From the NCBI GenBank assembly GCA_943324565.2, contig CALPMC020000009.1:1-50756 (forward strand): 50,756 bases of DNA, given 5' to 3'. The stretch is from Chitinophaga pinensis (GTDB taxonomy: Bacteria > Bacteroidota > Bacteroidia > Flavobacteriales_D > Crocinitomicaceae). The translations under genes and the position numbers were made by a program. The notes beneath the pieces were generated by a model. The model searched no databases, was not told where the DNA came from, and saw only the letters and a list, made by a program, of their open reading frames with translations. Shown in pieces: positions 25,312 through 33,610 of the stretch (positions within the stretch are counted from its first letter, which is position 1; the number at the start of each line of letters is the position of its first letter).

Positions 25312-25898
25312 TGCAATTATTTAAACCGAAATATAATTTCTTAACGGATGAAGAGTTGATGAAAGCCTTGTCAAAAGGTGATCATCGTGCTTTTGATGAA
25401 TTATATAAACGGTTTTATGCGCAACTTTTGGGCTATTTTAAAAATATGCTTTGGGGAGACCGAGAAAAAGCGGAGGATATGGTCCACGATATTTTTGCGA
25501 AGATTATTAAAAATCCAGATTATTTTGATACCAATCGTTCCTTTCGAACTTGGCTTTTTTCAGTGGCTAGCAATATGTGTAAAAACGAATATAAAAAACA
25601 AGCAGTGCGAAAAAACACTTCGACAGGAGTTGAGGATTATCGCTCCATTTCTTCCAGTACAAATGTGTTAGCTGAAGTTCAAGATATTCAGTTTCAACAA
25701 GCATTTGAAGAAAATCTCGCAAAAATGGATGAAAAACACAGAGAAGTTTTTGCATTGAGACATTTGGAAGGACTTTCGATGAAAGAAATTGCAGAAGTAA
25801 TGGAAATCAATGAAGGAACTGTGAAATCACGTTTGTTTTACGCCACGAAGTTTTTGGCAGAGAAATTAAAAGTTTATAATCCAGTTTTAAATTATTAG
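25311..25898 (+). CDS. ECF-type RNA polymerase sigma factor
   Basis: The 195-residue product has region 2 (AFDELYKRFYAQLLGYF, then AEDMVHDIFAKI and FRTWLFSVASNMCKNEYK) and region 4 (EVFALRHLEGLSMKEIAEVM, then EGTVKSRLFYA). The linker between is short, so it is a standard extracytoplasmic-function sigma factor. It starts in the stop codon of the lipoprotein gene and is followed after 3 nt by a gene for a single-span membrane protein, a likely anti-sigma factor. Target promoters cannot be read from this window. Confidence 0.93.
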   Translation: MQLFKPKYNFLTDEELMKALSKGDHRAFDELYKRFYAQLLGYFKNMLWGDREKAEDMVHDIFAKIIKNPDYFDTNRSFRTWLFSVASNMCKNEYKKQAVRKNTSTGVEDYRSISSSTNVLAEVQDIQFQQAFEENLAKMDEKHREVFALRHLEGLSMKEIAEVMEINEGTVKSRLFYATKFLAEKLKVYNPVLNY

Positions 25899-25901
25899 AA
25901 A

Positions 25902-26624
25902 ATGGAAGAATATCAAATAGAAATCATTCGCAATAAGTCTTTTCACGAGCTAACACAAGTTCAACGAGAAGAAATGAAAGATTGGTTTACGACAGAAGAA
26001 GATTTTTTGGATTTACAGCATTTATTAGTTGGCGTTCAATCGTATAAACAAGCAAGTGAGAAAGAACAATCTACACGCAAGAACGAACTAGATGAATTGT
26101 TTATTCAAGTTCATAGCAATAAACCTTCATTTGATTGGAAGAATTTCTTTTTTCCTGCATTTCGTCCATTTGTTTTACAACCAGGGTTTCAACTAGCATT
26201 TGGTTTACTTTTCTTATTTGGAATAGGTTATTTCGTAAACTCTAATTTTCAAACTGCAACACCAACCTTACAAGCTAAAAATCAGAAAGTAGAAAAAGAG
26301 AAAATTGAGACTCAAAAAACAGTCAAAAAAGAGGCAAACACCAATTTTGAAATCAAGGAGGAAATACAAAAATTATCAGAAGAACCAGTTTCGATTGCTT
26401 CGACAAATACGCTAGAGTCAGCTTCTGTTGAAGAAGATAGAACGCAAACTGGAAAAGAAGATTTATTGTGGGATTCCTATTCTGCACCGGCAGTAGCAGA
26501 GGAAAAAGTACTTATGGAGGCTTCAACGATTTTTTACACAAAAGATTCTGAAAAACAATTCAATTCTTATCAACCAGTTAGTGCTCAGCCAGAAATTTTA
26601 GAATTGTTGTTTACGACTTATTAG
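25902..26624 (+). CDS. Single-span membrane protein, candidate anti-sigma factor
   Basis: The 240-residue protein has an acidic, helical N-terminal cytoplasmic part (about 1-75), a transmembrane segment around residues 95-116 (QLAFGLLFLFGIGYFV) and a Lys/Glu-rich extracytoplasmic part. This topology and its place 3 nt after the ECF sigma gene fit a membrane anti-sigma factor. The N-terminal part shows no clear zinc anti-sigma HxxxCxxC motif, so the assignment rests on topology and neighbourhood. It ends 1 nt before the convergent methyltransferase gene. Confidence 0.7.
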   Translation: MEEYQIEIIRNKSFHELTQVQREEMKDWFTTEEDFLDLQHLLVGVQSYKQASEKEQSTRKNELDELFIQVHSNKPSFDWKNFFFPAFRPFVLQPGFQLAFGLLFLFGIGYFVNSNFQTATPTLQAKNQKVEKEKIETQKTVKKEANTNFEIKEEIQKLSEEPVSIASTNTLESASVEEDRTQTGKEDLLWDSYSAPAVAEEKVLMEASTIFYTKDSEKQFNSYQPVSAQPEILELLFTTY

Positions 26625-26625
26625 A

Positions 26626-27393
26626 CTACTTTCCACGAAGTATAAAGTGTTCTTTCACTTGTTGTTTTCTTGGAATCAAAATCCCCATTCTAAATAAATC
26701 AATTGAAACATTGTATTTTTCAGAATTTCGTAAAATATTCCACGCTTCAAACATGTCATTACTCCAACGAATGTCATCGAGGATAAAAATAGTATCGTTG
26801 TGAGAATGGTTTTCTAGTTTTTGCATATAATCAATTGTAGCCTTTCCATCGTGATGTCCGTCTACAAAGATTAAATCATATTTTTCAGTTGAAATTTGAT
26901 TTAAAAAATCACTAAAAGTGGATTCAATAAAATTGATAGTTGAAACTTTATCCTTTAGAAAATCTTTAGTGAAATTTAAGGTTTCAGGGCAAGCTTCAAT
27001 AGTTGTGATAAGACTTGCTGGATTTCCTAAATGAAAATGTAAAGTTCCAATTCCAAGTGAAGTTCCAAATTCTAAAATTTGTTTAGGTTGAAAATAATTA
27101 CTTAGTTGATATAGAATTTTTCCGTAATGTCCTTTGCTCGAACTTATTTTGAAAATTTGTTGAATTGAACGTTTGTTTCCAAGTTTATGAGAACCAGCAC
27201 CAAAGTCTTTAATTGTAATCGTTTTTTTTTCCTTTTCTAAACATCTAAATGTTTGATTAAGAAGCGTTAAATTTGAAGCTGAAAAATTTATTTTGAATAC
27301 TTTATCAACTAAATCATATACAAAAGGTGAATGAATTCCATGTCTTCCCTTTGCGTTCCATTTATATTTTATATATTCGAAAACTATATTCAC
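26626..27393 (-). CDS. Class I SAM-dependent methyltransferase, O-methyltransferase-like
   Basis: The 255-residue protein has the SAM-binding motif I I-L-E-F-G-T-S-L-G-I-G (mid protein) and a motif like DLIFVDGHHDG, typical of the class with O-methyltransferase-like Rossmann folds. An N-terminal part of about 85 residues, WNAKGRHGIHSPFVYD onward, precedes it and is common in Bacteroidota homologues. No substrate can be assigned. It is divergent from the DUF4301 gene with a 33-nt gap. Confidence 0.85.
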   Translation of the reverse strand: MNIVFEYIKYKWNAKGRHGIHSPFVYDLVDKVFKINFSASNLTLLNQTFRCLEKEKKTITIKDFGAGSHKLGNKRSIQQIFKISSSKGHYGKILYQLSNYFQPKQILEFGTSLGIGTLHFHLGNPASLITTIEACPETLNFTKDFLKDKVSTINFIESTFSDFLNQISTEKYDLIFVDGHHDGKATIDYMQKLENHSHNDTIFILDDIRWSNDMFEAWNILRNSEKYNVSIDLFRMGILIPRKQQVKEHFILRGK

Positions 27394-27426
27394 GGCACAA
27401 AGAAACGCTTTTAGATTAAATTATTT

Positions 27427-28830
27427 ATGACTCCTAATACTATTGAGCAACAAATTATTTCTCAAAGAGAGAAGGTTAGCCAACCAAATCCAAAGTTAAA
27501 TTTAATTTCACCTTGTAAAATAGGTAATGGAATCCTTAAATTATCAGAGAATGAGTGGAATTATTATAATACTTCTTTTAAAGGATTAAATTGTAAAATA
27601 GGAATTTTTGTACCGGCATCAGGTTCTGGTTCACGAATGTTTGAATTTTTATTTGATTTTTTAAGTAATCCAACAAATGAGAATAGAAGTTTAGTTGAAC
27701 GGTTTTTAAACCGTATTCAAAAGTTTGCTTTTTTCAGACATTTGCCTAAAGAACTGCAATTAAAACTAATAAATTTTGAAATTTCTTTGGAAGAATTCGC
27801 TACTTTTTTACTTCAAAAAGAGGGAATGGGTTTTGGTGAATTACCCAAAGGATTAATTCCTTTTCATCTTCAAGAACCTTTTGTGTTAAATCCGATTCAA
27901 GAACATATCGTTCAAGCGAATTTACTGGGGGTTAATCATCTACATTTTCATTTTACTATTCAACGAAAGTTTGAAGACTTATTCAAAAGGTCGATAACTC
28001 AAATTGAAGGTTTAACAGGTGCTAATTTTAATGTTACATATTCTGAACAAAATCAAGAAACTGATTCTTATGTTTTTGATTTAGAAGGAAATTTAATAAA
28101 AAATGAGGAGGATCAACCTTTAAAAAGACCTGCAGGTCATGGTGCATTATTACATAATTTACAAGATGTTGAAGGAGAATTGATCTTTGTTAAAAATATT
28201 GATAACGTTCAGCATTATTCAAAATCCGAACCTTCAATTAAAGTATGGAGTTCAATAGGTGCCTTACTTTTAGAATTCAAATCCGAACTTTCAAAGTTAA
28301 ACGCTAACCCAGACTTTGAAAAGTTAAATGAAATAAATGAAAAGTATCAAGTTTTTTCACAATCCGAGATAGAATCAGTAAAGGGAATAGTAGAATTACA
28401 AGAACTTATAAATAGACCAATTCGTATTTGCGGAATGGTGAGAAATGAAGGTCAGCCAGGTGGGGGGCCATTTCACGTGGAAGAAAATAATATTGTTAGA
28501 AAACAAATTGTTGAAAAAGCCCAAATTTCAAACAATCCTGAACAATATAAACAGATGGTTCAAAGTACGCATTTTAACCCTGTGATGATGGTTTTAAGTA
28601 CAACAAATTTGAATGGTGACAAATTAGACTTAACTGAATTTTGTGATGATTCAAAGTATTTTGTAGTTTCAAAAAAGCAAAAAGGAAAAGAAGTTCGTTT
28701 TATTGAATTACCAGGATTGTGGAATGGTTCAATGGCTTATTGGAATACTATATTCATCGAAGTTCCAAATGAAACATTTAGCCCTGTTAAAACAGTTTTG
28801 GATTTATTGAATGAATCTCACTTAGCTTAG
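27427..28830 (+). CDS. DUF4301 family protein
   Basis: The 467-residue protein matches the DUF4301 pattern: a start-proximal QQIISQREK region, I-F-V-P-A-S-G-S-G-S-R-M-F, and later GHGALLHNL, VKNIDNVQ and RICGMVRNEGQPGGGPF. The ASGSGSRM loop resembles a nucleotide-binding loop of sugar nucleotidyltransferases, and VKNIDNV may supply a metal-binding acidic residue. Function is not known. A nucleotidyltransferase-like activity is inference from the loop. It has no signal peptide, so it should be cytosolic. Confidence 0.85.
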   Translation: MTPNTIEQQIISQREKVSQPNPKLNLISPCKIGNGILKLSENEWNYYNTSFKGLNCKIGIFVPASGSGSRMFEFLFDFLSNPTNENRSLVERFLNRIQKFAFFRHLPKELQLKLINFEISLEEFATFLLQKEGMGFGELPKGLIPFHLQEPFVLNPIQEHIVQANLLGVNHLHFHFTIQRKFEDLFKRSITQIEGLTGANFNVTYSEQNQETDSYVFDLEGNLIKNEEDQPLKRPAGHGALLHNLQDVEGELIFVKNIDNVQHYSKSEPSIKVWSSIGALLLEFKSELSKLNANPDFEKLNEINEKYQVFSQSEIESVKGIVELQELINRPIRICGMVRNEGQPGGGPFHVEENNIVRKQIVEKAQISNNPEQYKQMVQSTHFNPVMMVLSTTNLNGDKLDLTEFCDDSKYFVVSKKQKGKEVRFIELPGLWNGSMAYWNTIFIEVPNETFSPVKTVLDLLNESHLA

Positions 28831-28906
28831 GTCAGTTTTTAAATCTTCAAAAGGATTAAATTTTGATCCATTTTCTTAAGTTAGCTTTTTAAACAAACAT
28901 TCTTAC

Positions 28907-28914
28907 TAAATTTG
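28907..28914 (+). promoter_or_regulatory. Candidate -7 box TAAATTTG for the Nfu gene
   Basis: TAAATTTG matches TAnnTTTG and ends 15 nt before the ATG at 28930. A possible earlier TTG start at 28912 would lie inside this box, which argues for the ATG. No good -33 TTG is seen at the usual distance. Confidence 0.45.
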
Positions 28915-28929
28915 GAATTAAAAATAAAA

Positions 28930-29526
28930 ATGAACGTTCCAGTTACTGTTTATACAGAAATGACACCTAATCCGACAACGATGAAATTCGTTGCAAATAA
29001 ATACCTACTTATTTCGGGTGATTCCGTTGAATTTGCTTCAAGAAAGGATGCAAAAGGTTTTTCTCCACTAGCAGAATCATTGTTTGACTTTCCATTTGTT
29101 AAAAATGTTTTCATCGCCGCAAATTTTATCACAATTACAAAAACAGACAATGTTCCATGGGATTTCATAACAATGGAATTAAGAGAGTTTATTAAAGAAT
29201 GGATAGCAGCAGGAAAAGATGTTCTAATTCAAATGCCACAACCAAAAGTTGCAGAAACTGAATTAGCTGGTGAAAAAATTGAATTCAATGCTAGCGATTT
29301 TGATGACCCAATAAGAGCTTTATTGGATCAATATGTTCGACCTGCAGTAGAAAATGATGGTGGGGCCATTGATTTTCTTGGTTTTGAAGACGGTAAAGTA
29401 ACTGTTCAATTAAAAGGTTCTTGTGCAGGCTGTCCCTCTTCAACTGCTACTTTAAAAGGTGGAATCGAAAATTTATTGAAAAATCACTTGCCAGAAGTGA
29501 AAGAAGTCGTTGCAATTAATGGGTAA
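28930..29526 (+). CDS. nfuA: Nfu-type iron-sulfur cluster scaffold (NifU C-terminal domain)
   Basis: Nfu proteins carry and deliver Fe-S clusters. From ATG at 28930 the protein has 198 residues: an Nfu_N domain at the start (TEMTPNPTTMKFVAN) and a C-terminal NifU-like domain with the CxxC cluster site C165-A-G-C168-P-S. The catalytic-style run D-F-L-G-F-E-D-G-K-V precedes it. An upstream TTG would only add six non-conserved residues inside a -7 promoter box. It lies between the DUF4301 gene and recQ on the same strand but has its own likely promoter. Confidence 0.93.
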   Translation: MNVPVTVYTEMTPNPTTMKFVANKYLLISGDSVEFASRKDAKGFSPLAESLFDFPFVKNVFIAANFITITKTDNVPWDFITMELREFIKEWIAAGKDVLIQMPQPKVAETELAGEKIEFNASDFDDPIRALLDQYVRPAVENDGGAIDFLGFEDGKVTVQLKGSCAGCPSSTATLKGGIENLLKNHLPEVKEVVAING

Positions 29527-29637
29527 AAGGCAATCTAAAGAAATTAGTTATAGCATTTTATTATCTTTTTTCTTTTGTACTCTCTTTTTTATTACTAAAT
29601 TTAACAGAACAACATTACTAATTTTTGTTTTTCTGAT

Positions 29638-31851
29638 ATGGAAGAAGTTATCGTGAATAATACAATAAATAAAGCTCAAGTTGATTTGAAATCAGCTTTA
29701 AGGAAATATTTCGGTTTTGAAGTATTTAAAGGATTGCAAGAAAGCATAATTCAAAACTTACTTGAAGGTAGAAATTCATTTGTTATCATGCCAACCGGCG
29801 GTGGTAAATCAATGTGTTATCAACTTCCATCATTAATAATGGATGGAACAGCAATTATTGTTTCTCCTTTAATTGCCTTAATGAAAAATCAAGTTGATGC
29901 TATTCGTAATGTAAGTGAAAATGATAATATTGCACATTTTTTGAATTCATCCTTAACAAAAACTGAAATAACGCAAGTTCGTAAAGATATACAGGAAGGA
30001 AAGACCAAAATGCTTTATGTAGCACCAGAATCACTGACAAAGCAAGAAAATATAGATTTCTTAACATCGGTTGAAATTTCATTCTTTGCTATAGATGAGG
30101 CTCATTGTATTTCCGAATGGGGGCATGATTTCCGTCCTGAATATCGCAGATTAAGAGACATTTTTGAGAAAATATCAAACGTTCCTGTAATCGCATTAAC
30201 TGCAACTGCGACTCCAAAAGTTCAATACGATATTCAAAAGAATTTAAATATGTTAGATGCTGACGTTTTTAAATCTTCTTTTAATCGTGATAATTTATAT
30301 TATGAAATTCGTCCAAAGCGCGAAGTTGAAAAACAAATCATTAAATACATTCGAAATCATCAAGGTGAAAGTGGTATTATTTACTGTTTAAGCCGTAAAA
30401 AAGTGGAGGAAATATCTGAATTATTACAAATTAATGGAATTAATGCATTGCCTTATCACGCTGGTTTAGATGCAGCTACACGTGGAAAACATCAAGATAT
30501 GTTCCTTATGGAAGAGGCAGATGTAATTGTTGCTACTATTGCTTTTGGAATGGGGATAGATAAGCCTGATGTTCGATATGTTATTCATCATGATATTCCA
30601 AAATCACTTGAAAGTTATTACCAAGAAACTGGACGTGCTGGAAGAGATGGAGGAATGGGTGAGTGTGTTGCTTTTTATAGTTATAAAGACATAGAAAAAT
30701 TAGAAAAATTCTTGCAAGGTAAACCAATTACTGAACAAGAAATCGGCAGACAATTATTAAATGAGATAGTTTCTTATGCTGAAACCTCCGTATGTAGAAG
30801 AAAATTCATTCTACATTATTTTGGGGAAGTTTTTGAGGAGAAAAAATGCAACGAACAATGTGATAATTGCCGAAATCCAAGAGAAAGAACTGAGGGTCAG
30901 GAATATATTTCAATGCTTTTAGATGCTGTGAAATTGCTTGATGAAACACAAAAAGCAAAACATTATTGCGCATTTTTATCTGGTCATGTTACCTCAGATA
31001 TCAAAGCTTATAAACACGATAAACTACCTACCTTCGGAATCGGACAACAAAAAGATGAACATTTTTGGAATGCTGTTATTCGTCAAGCAACTGTTGGTGG
31101 TTTATTGTTTAAAGATGTTGAAACTTTTGGTACTTTAAAGTTGTCTGAAAACGGAAAGATATTCATTAAAAAACCAGAATCATTTATGTTGATAAAACAA
31201 CACGATTTTTCTAATACGGATGATGATGAATCAATCATACAAGGAGGAAAAGGTGGTGCTTTTGATGAAACTCTATATAACTTATTAGTTGATTTAAGAA
31301 AATCGATTTCCAAGCAAAATAGCATTCCTCCATTCGTGATTTTCCAGGAACCATCATTAAAAGATATGTGTTTTCAATATCCAATCACCTTAGATGAATT
31401 AACAAATATTCAAGGTGTCGGTAATGGAAAAGCTCAACGCTATGGCGAACCATTTGTAGCATTAATTGCTAACTATGTTGAGGATAATGATATCGAACGA
31501 CCACAAGATTTAGTTGTAAAATCTTTGGTTAATAAATCGGTTTTAAAAGTTCAATTAATTCAAAATATCGATAGAAAATTACCATTAGAAGATATTGCAA
31601 AATCTCAAGGAAAAACGTTTGAAAATGTTCTAGATGAAATTGAATCAATTGTTAATTCCGGAACTCGCGTAAACATAAACTATTATATAAACACATTGCT
31701 CGATTCAGATAATCAGGAAGAGATTTTTGATTACTTTTCTAGTGCCGATTCAGATGATTTGATAACTGCCTATCACGAATTTGATGGTTTATATACTGAA
31801 GAAGAATTAAGACTAATGCGAATTAAGTTTATGAGTGAAGTCGCAAATTGA
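29638..31851 (+). CDS. recQ: ATP-dependent DNA helicase RecQ
   Basis: RecQ unwinds DNA 3' to 5' during recombination and repair. The 737-residue protein has Walker A T-G-G-G-K57-S, the DEAH box 153-156 followed by CISEWGHDFRPEY, and GRAGRDG of motif VI. A zinc site with CRRKFILHYF, KKCNEQCDNC follows, then a winged-helix part and an HRDC domain near residues 555-625 (PSLKDMC, then IQGVGNGKAQRYG). About 100 further residues form an acidic C-terminal tail. Length is typical of Bacteroidota RecQ. It is the last gene before an 840-bp gap. Confidence 0.96.
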   Translation: MEEVIVNNTINKAQVDLKSALRKYFGFEVFKGLQESIIQNLLEGRNSFVIMPTGGGKSMCYQLPSLIMDGTAIIVSPLIALMKNQVDAIRNVSENDNIAHFLNSSLTKTEITQVRKDIQEGKTKMLYVAPESLTKQENIDFLTSVEISFFAIDEAHCISEWGHDFRPEYRRLRDIFEKISNVPVIALTATATPKVQYDIQKNLNMLDADVFKSSFNRDNLYYEIRPKREVEKQIIKYIRNHQGESGIIYCLSRKKVEEISELLQINGINALPYHAGLDAATRGKHQDMFLMEEADVIVATIAFGMGIDKPDVRYVIHHDIPKSLESYYQETGRAGRDGGMGECVAFYSYKDIEKLEKFLQGKPITEQEIGRQLLNEIVSYAETSVCRRKFILHYFGEVFEEKKCNEQCDNCRNPRERTEGQEYISMLLDAVKLLDETQKAKHYCAFLSGHVTSDIKAYKHDKLPTFGIGQQKDEHFWNAVIRQATVGGLLFKDVETFGTLKLSENGKIFIKKPESFMLIKQHDFSNTDDDESIIQGGKGGAFDETLYNLLVDLRKSISKQNSIPPFVIFQEPSLKDMCFQYPITLDELTNIQGVGNGKAQRYGEPFVALIANYVEDNDIERPQDLVVKSLVNKSVLKVQLIQNIDRKLPLEDIAKSQGKTFENVLDEIESIVNSGTRVNINYYINTLLDSDNQEEIFDYFSSADSDDLITAYHEFDGLYTEEELRLMRIKFMSEVAN

Positions 31852-31925
31852 TGTTTTTTAACTTTATTTAAATTAATATTTATTTCGTGCCTTTTTTCAA
31901 TGAATCTACACTAATTTATCTTTAG

Positions 31926-32490
31926 TTAAGAGCCGTAACCAACCGCTTCGTTTTCTTTGAAAAGCATTCGTAATAAAATTGTTTCGGACAGTTTCCAGGT
32001 TCATACGTAATTGACAGAAGTTTCTTCATTTAAGAAACACTTTGTCAAATCGAAAGTAGTGCCTCCTCAAACTTCAAAAAAAAGTCATAGAAATTGTTAG
32101 CTATTTTTTCAGCCAATTTGATTATGAAATGATCTTTCTGAAAATTCGTTGCAAAGAGAGATTGCTGTAAATCGAGTAAAATTGTATCTGTATAGAAAAT
32201 CTTCATTTAATTCTTTATTAAGTCAACGATTTTTTCGCGACCTAATTTATTTGTTAAATCTTTACTTCCTTTTGGAAAAGATTAGTTTAAATTAAAAGTT
32301 GGAAAGTGAGGTTTTCTGAACAATTTATTTATTTCAAAGAAATTAATATCAGGATGTTCGGTTACTTTTAAGACCGCTTAATACTATAATACTTTTGTGC
32401 CACGGTCTTTATCGAACAAAAAATCAACTGTTTCTGCATTACTGTAATTGACGTTTTTCAATTTGAAAAGCTCATTTGCTCAACTTATTC
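31926..32490 (-). pseudogene. Decayed protein-coding gene, unidentified
   Basis: On the minus strand, two frames alternate with protein-like stretches: NYSNAETVDFLFDKDRGTK, KVTEHPDINFFEI, FRKPHFPTFNLN, GSKDLTNKLGREKIVDLI, then FIIKLAEKIANNF, and a second frame giving NEETSVNYV, stop, TWKLSETILLRMLF and KENEAVGYGS followed by the stop at 31926. At least five stops or frame changes break it. I could not name the ancestral family. The last codons, G-Y-G-S-stop, look like the V-G-C-G-S-stop end of the intact small protein at 34883. That may be chance. Confidence 0.5.
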
Positions 32491-32494
32491 AAAC

Positions 32495-32530
32495 AAAAAA
32501 TCATTCAAAGAAATTATCTCTGAATGATTT
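32495..32530 (-). terminator. Hairpin with T-run, terminator-like, leftward
   Basis: AATCATTCA and TGAATGATT form a 9-bp AT-rich stem around a 14-nt loop, followed leftward by T. It lies between the DUF2795 gene and the decayed gene and might be a second terminator for the former. Confidence 0.45.
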
Positions 32531-32611
32531 AATAAATGTTGCTATAAAAAAGAAAAAAGTTACCTTTTAGTTTGAAAAATAAAACGCCATGAATTCTTGC
32601 AGTTATAAAAA

Positions 32612-32641
32612 CAAAAAAAAGGTGTTGGTTTAACCTCTTTT
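32612..32641 (-). terminator. Terminator of the DUF2795 gene
   Basis: In the minus-strand transcript AAAAGAGGT pairs with ACCTTTTTT, including one G-U pair, around a 9-nt loop, and the T-run continues. It lies about 50 nt beyond the stop. Confidence 0.5.
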
Positions 32642-32691
32642 CAAATTGAATTTAATTCTTCTTTTATGAAGTTAACTGTCAAAAAAAGAGT

Positions 32692-32913
32692 TTAATATTC
32701 GTCTTCGTTGAAGAGGAAATCCTCTCTTGACGGATAATCAGGCCAAATTTCTTCAATGCTTTCATACATGTCTCCTTCGTCTTCCAAATCTTGTAAGTTT
32801 TCAACAACTTCTAATGGTGCTCCAGTTCTGATTGCGAAATCGATTAATTCCTCTTTTGTTGCTGGCCAAGGTGCGTCCTCTAAATACGATGCTAATTCTA
32901 ATGTCCAATACAT
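32692..32913 (-). CDS. DUF2795 domain protein
   Basis: The 73-residue acidic protein begins MYWTLELASYLEDAPWPATKEELIDFA and fits DUF2795, a small domain of unknown function found in many Bacteroidota. It is cytosolic by sequence, with a strongly negative C-terminal half (Asp/Glu-rich). It has its own well-matched promoter and a terminator, so it is an independent, probably well-expressed gene. No partner is apparent. The promoter and the length argue that it is real although short. Confidence 0.9.
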   Translation of the reverse strand: MYWTLELASYLEDAPWPATKEELIDFAIRTGAPLEVVENLQDLEDEGDMYESIEEIWPDYPSREDFLFNEDEY

Positions 32914-32944
32914 ATTTTATAATTTAATCTGTTCTATTTTTCGG

Positions 32945-32974
32945 CAAAAGTATTCTTTATTTGATATAATACAA
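32945..32974 (-). promoter_or_regulatory. Promoter of the DUF2795 gene
   Basis: Minus strand TTG (32974-32972), 19-nt spacer and TACTTTTG (32952-32945) match the consensus in both elements. Confidence 0.65.
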
Positions 32975-33058
32975 ATAAAAATCAATTACTTAACAAAAGT
33001 TTTATCAACAGTTTGCAAATTTACTACTTAAAGTTAGTCTAAATGATTGATTTTAAAG

Positions 33059-33610
33059 TTAATCCATTCTTGGATGCCAAGCTTGTTCCACTGCTCCTAA
33101 ATCGTTGGAGATTTTACGGCCTAAAACAAACATGTAGTCACTCAATCGATTCATATAGGATAAAACCAAAGGAGCAACAAACTCTTTTTCATTTAATTCC
33201 ACAATAATTCGCTCTGCTCTGCGACAAACACAGCGCGAAACGTGACAAAAGGAAACAGCTTGATGCCCACCTGGAAGAACGAAAAAGCGCATATCGGGCA
33301 ATTGCTGGTCCATTTCATCCATCCAATTTTCGAGAACTTCAATATCACCTTCTTTCAAATCCGGAATTTTCATATTCGATTTTTCAGGGTCAGAAGCCAA
33401 ACTTGAACCAATTGTAAACAGTCGATCTTGAATTTCAATGAGTTGTGTTTTGTATTTTGCATCAATTTCTTGATCGCGAACTAAGCCTAAAAATGAATTT
33501 AATTCATCAACTGTTCCATACGCATCAATTCGAATAGTATTTTTAGGAACACGTGTTCCACCAATTAATCCAGTTTTACCTGAATCACCTTTTTTAGTAT
33601 ATATTTTCAT
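33059..33610 (-). CDS. ATP:cob(I)alamin adenosyltransferase, PduO type
   Basis: The enzyme transfers the adenosyl group of ATP to cob(I)alamin, making adenosylcobalamin. The 183-residue protein starts with the PduO P-loop-like motif T-K-K-G-D-S-G-K-T-G-L, then AYGTVDELNS, and carries the CRRAER motif of the helical core. The gene starts directly after the ispH stop codon with no gap, so the two are likely cotranscribed. The link between isoprenoid synthesis and cobalamin is not obvious. No cobalamin riboswitch is seen upstream. Confidence 0.93.
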   Translation of the reverse strand: MKIYTKKGDSGKTGLIGGTRVPKNTIRIDAYGTVDELNSFLGLVRDQEIDAKYKTQLIEIQDRLFTIGSSLASDPEKSNMKIPDLKEGDIEVLENWMDEMDQQLPDMRFFVLPGGHQAVSFCHVSRCVCRRAERIIVELNEKEFVAPLVLSYMNRLSDYMFVLGRKISNDLGAVEQAWHPRMD

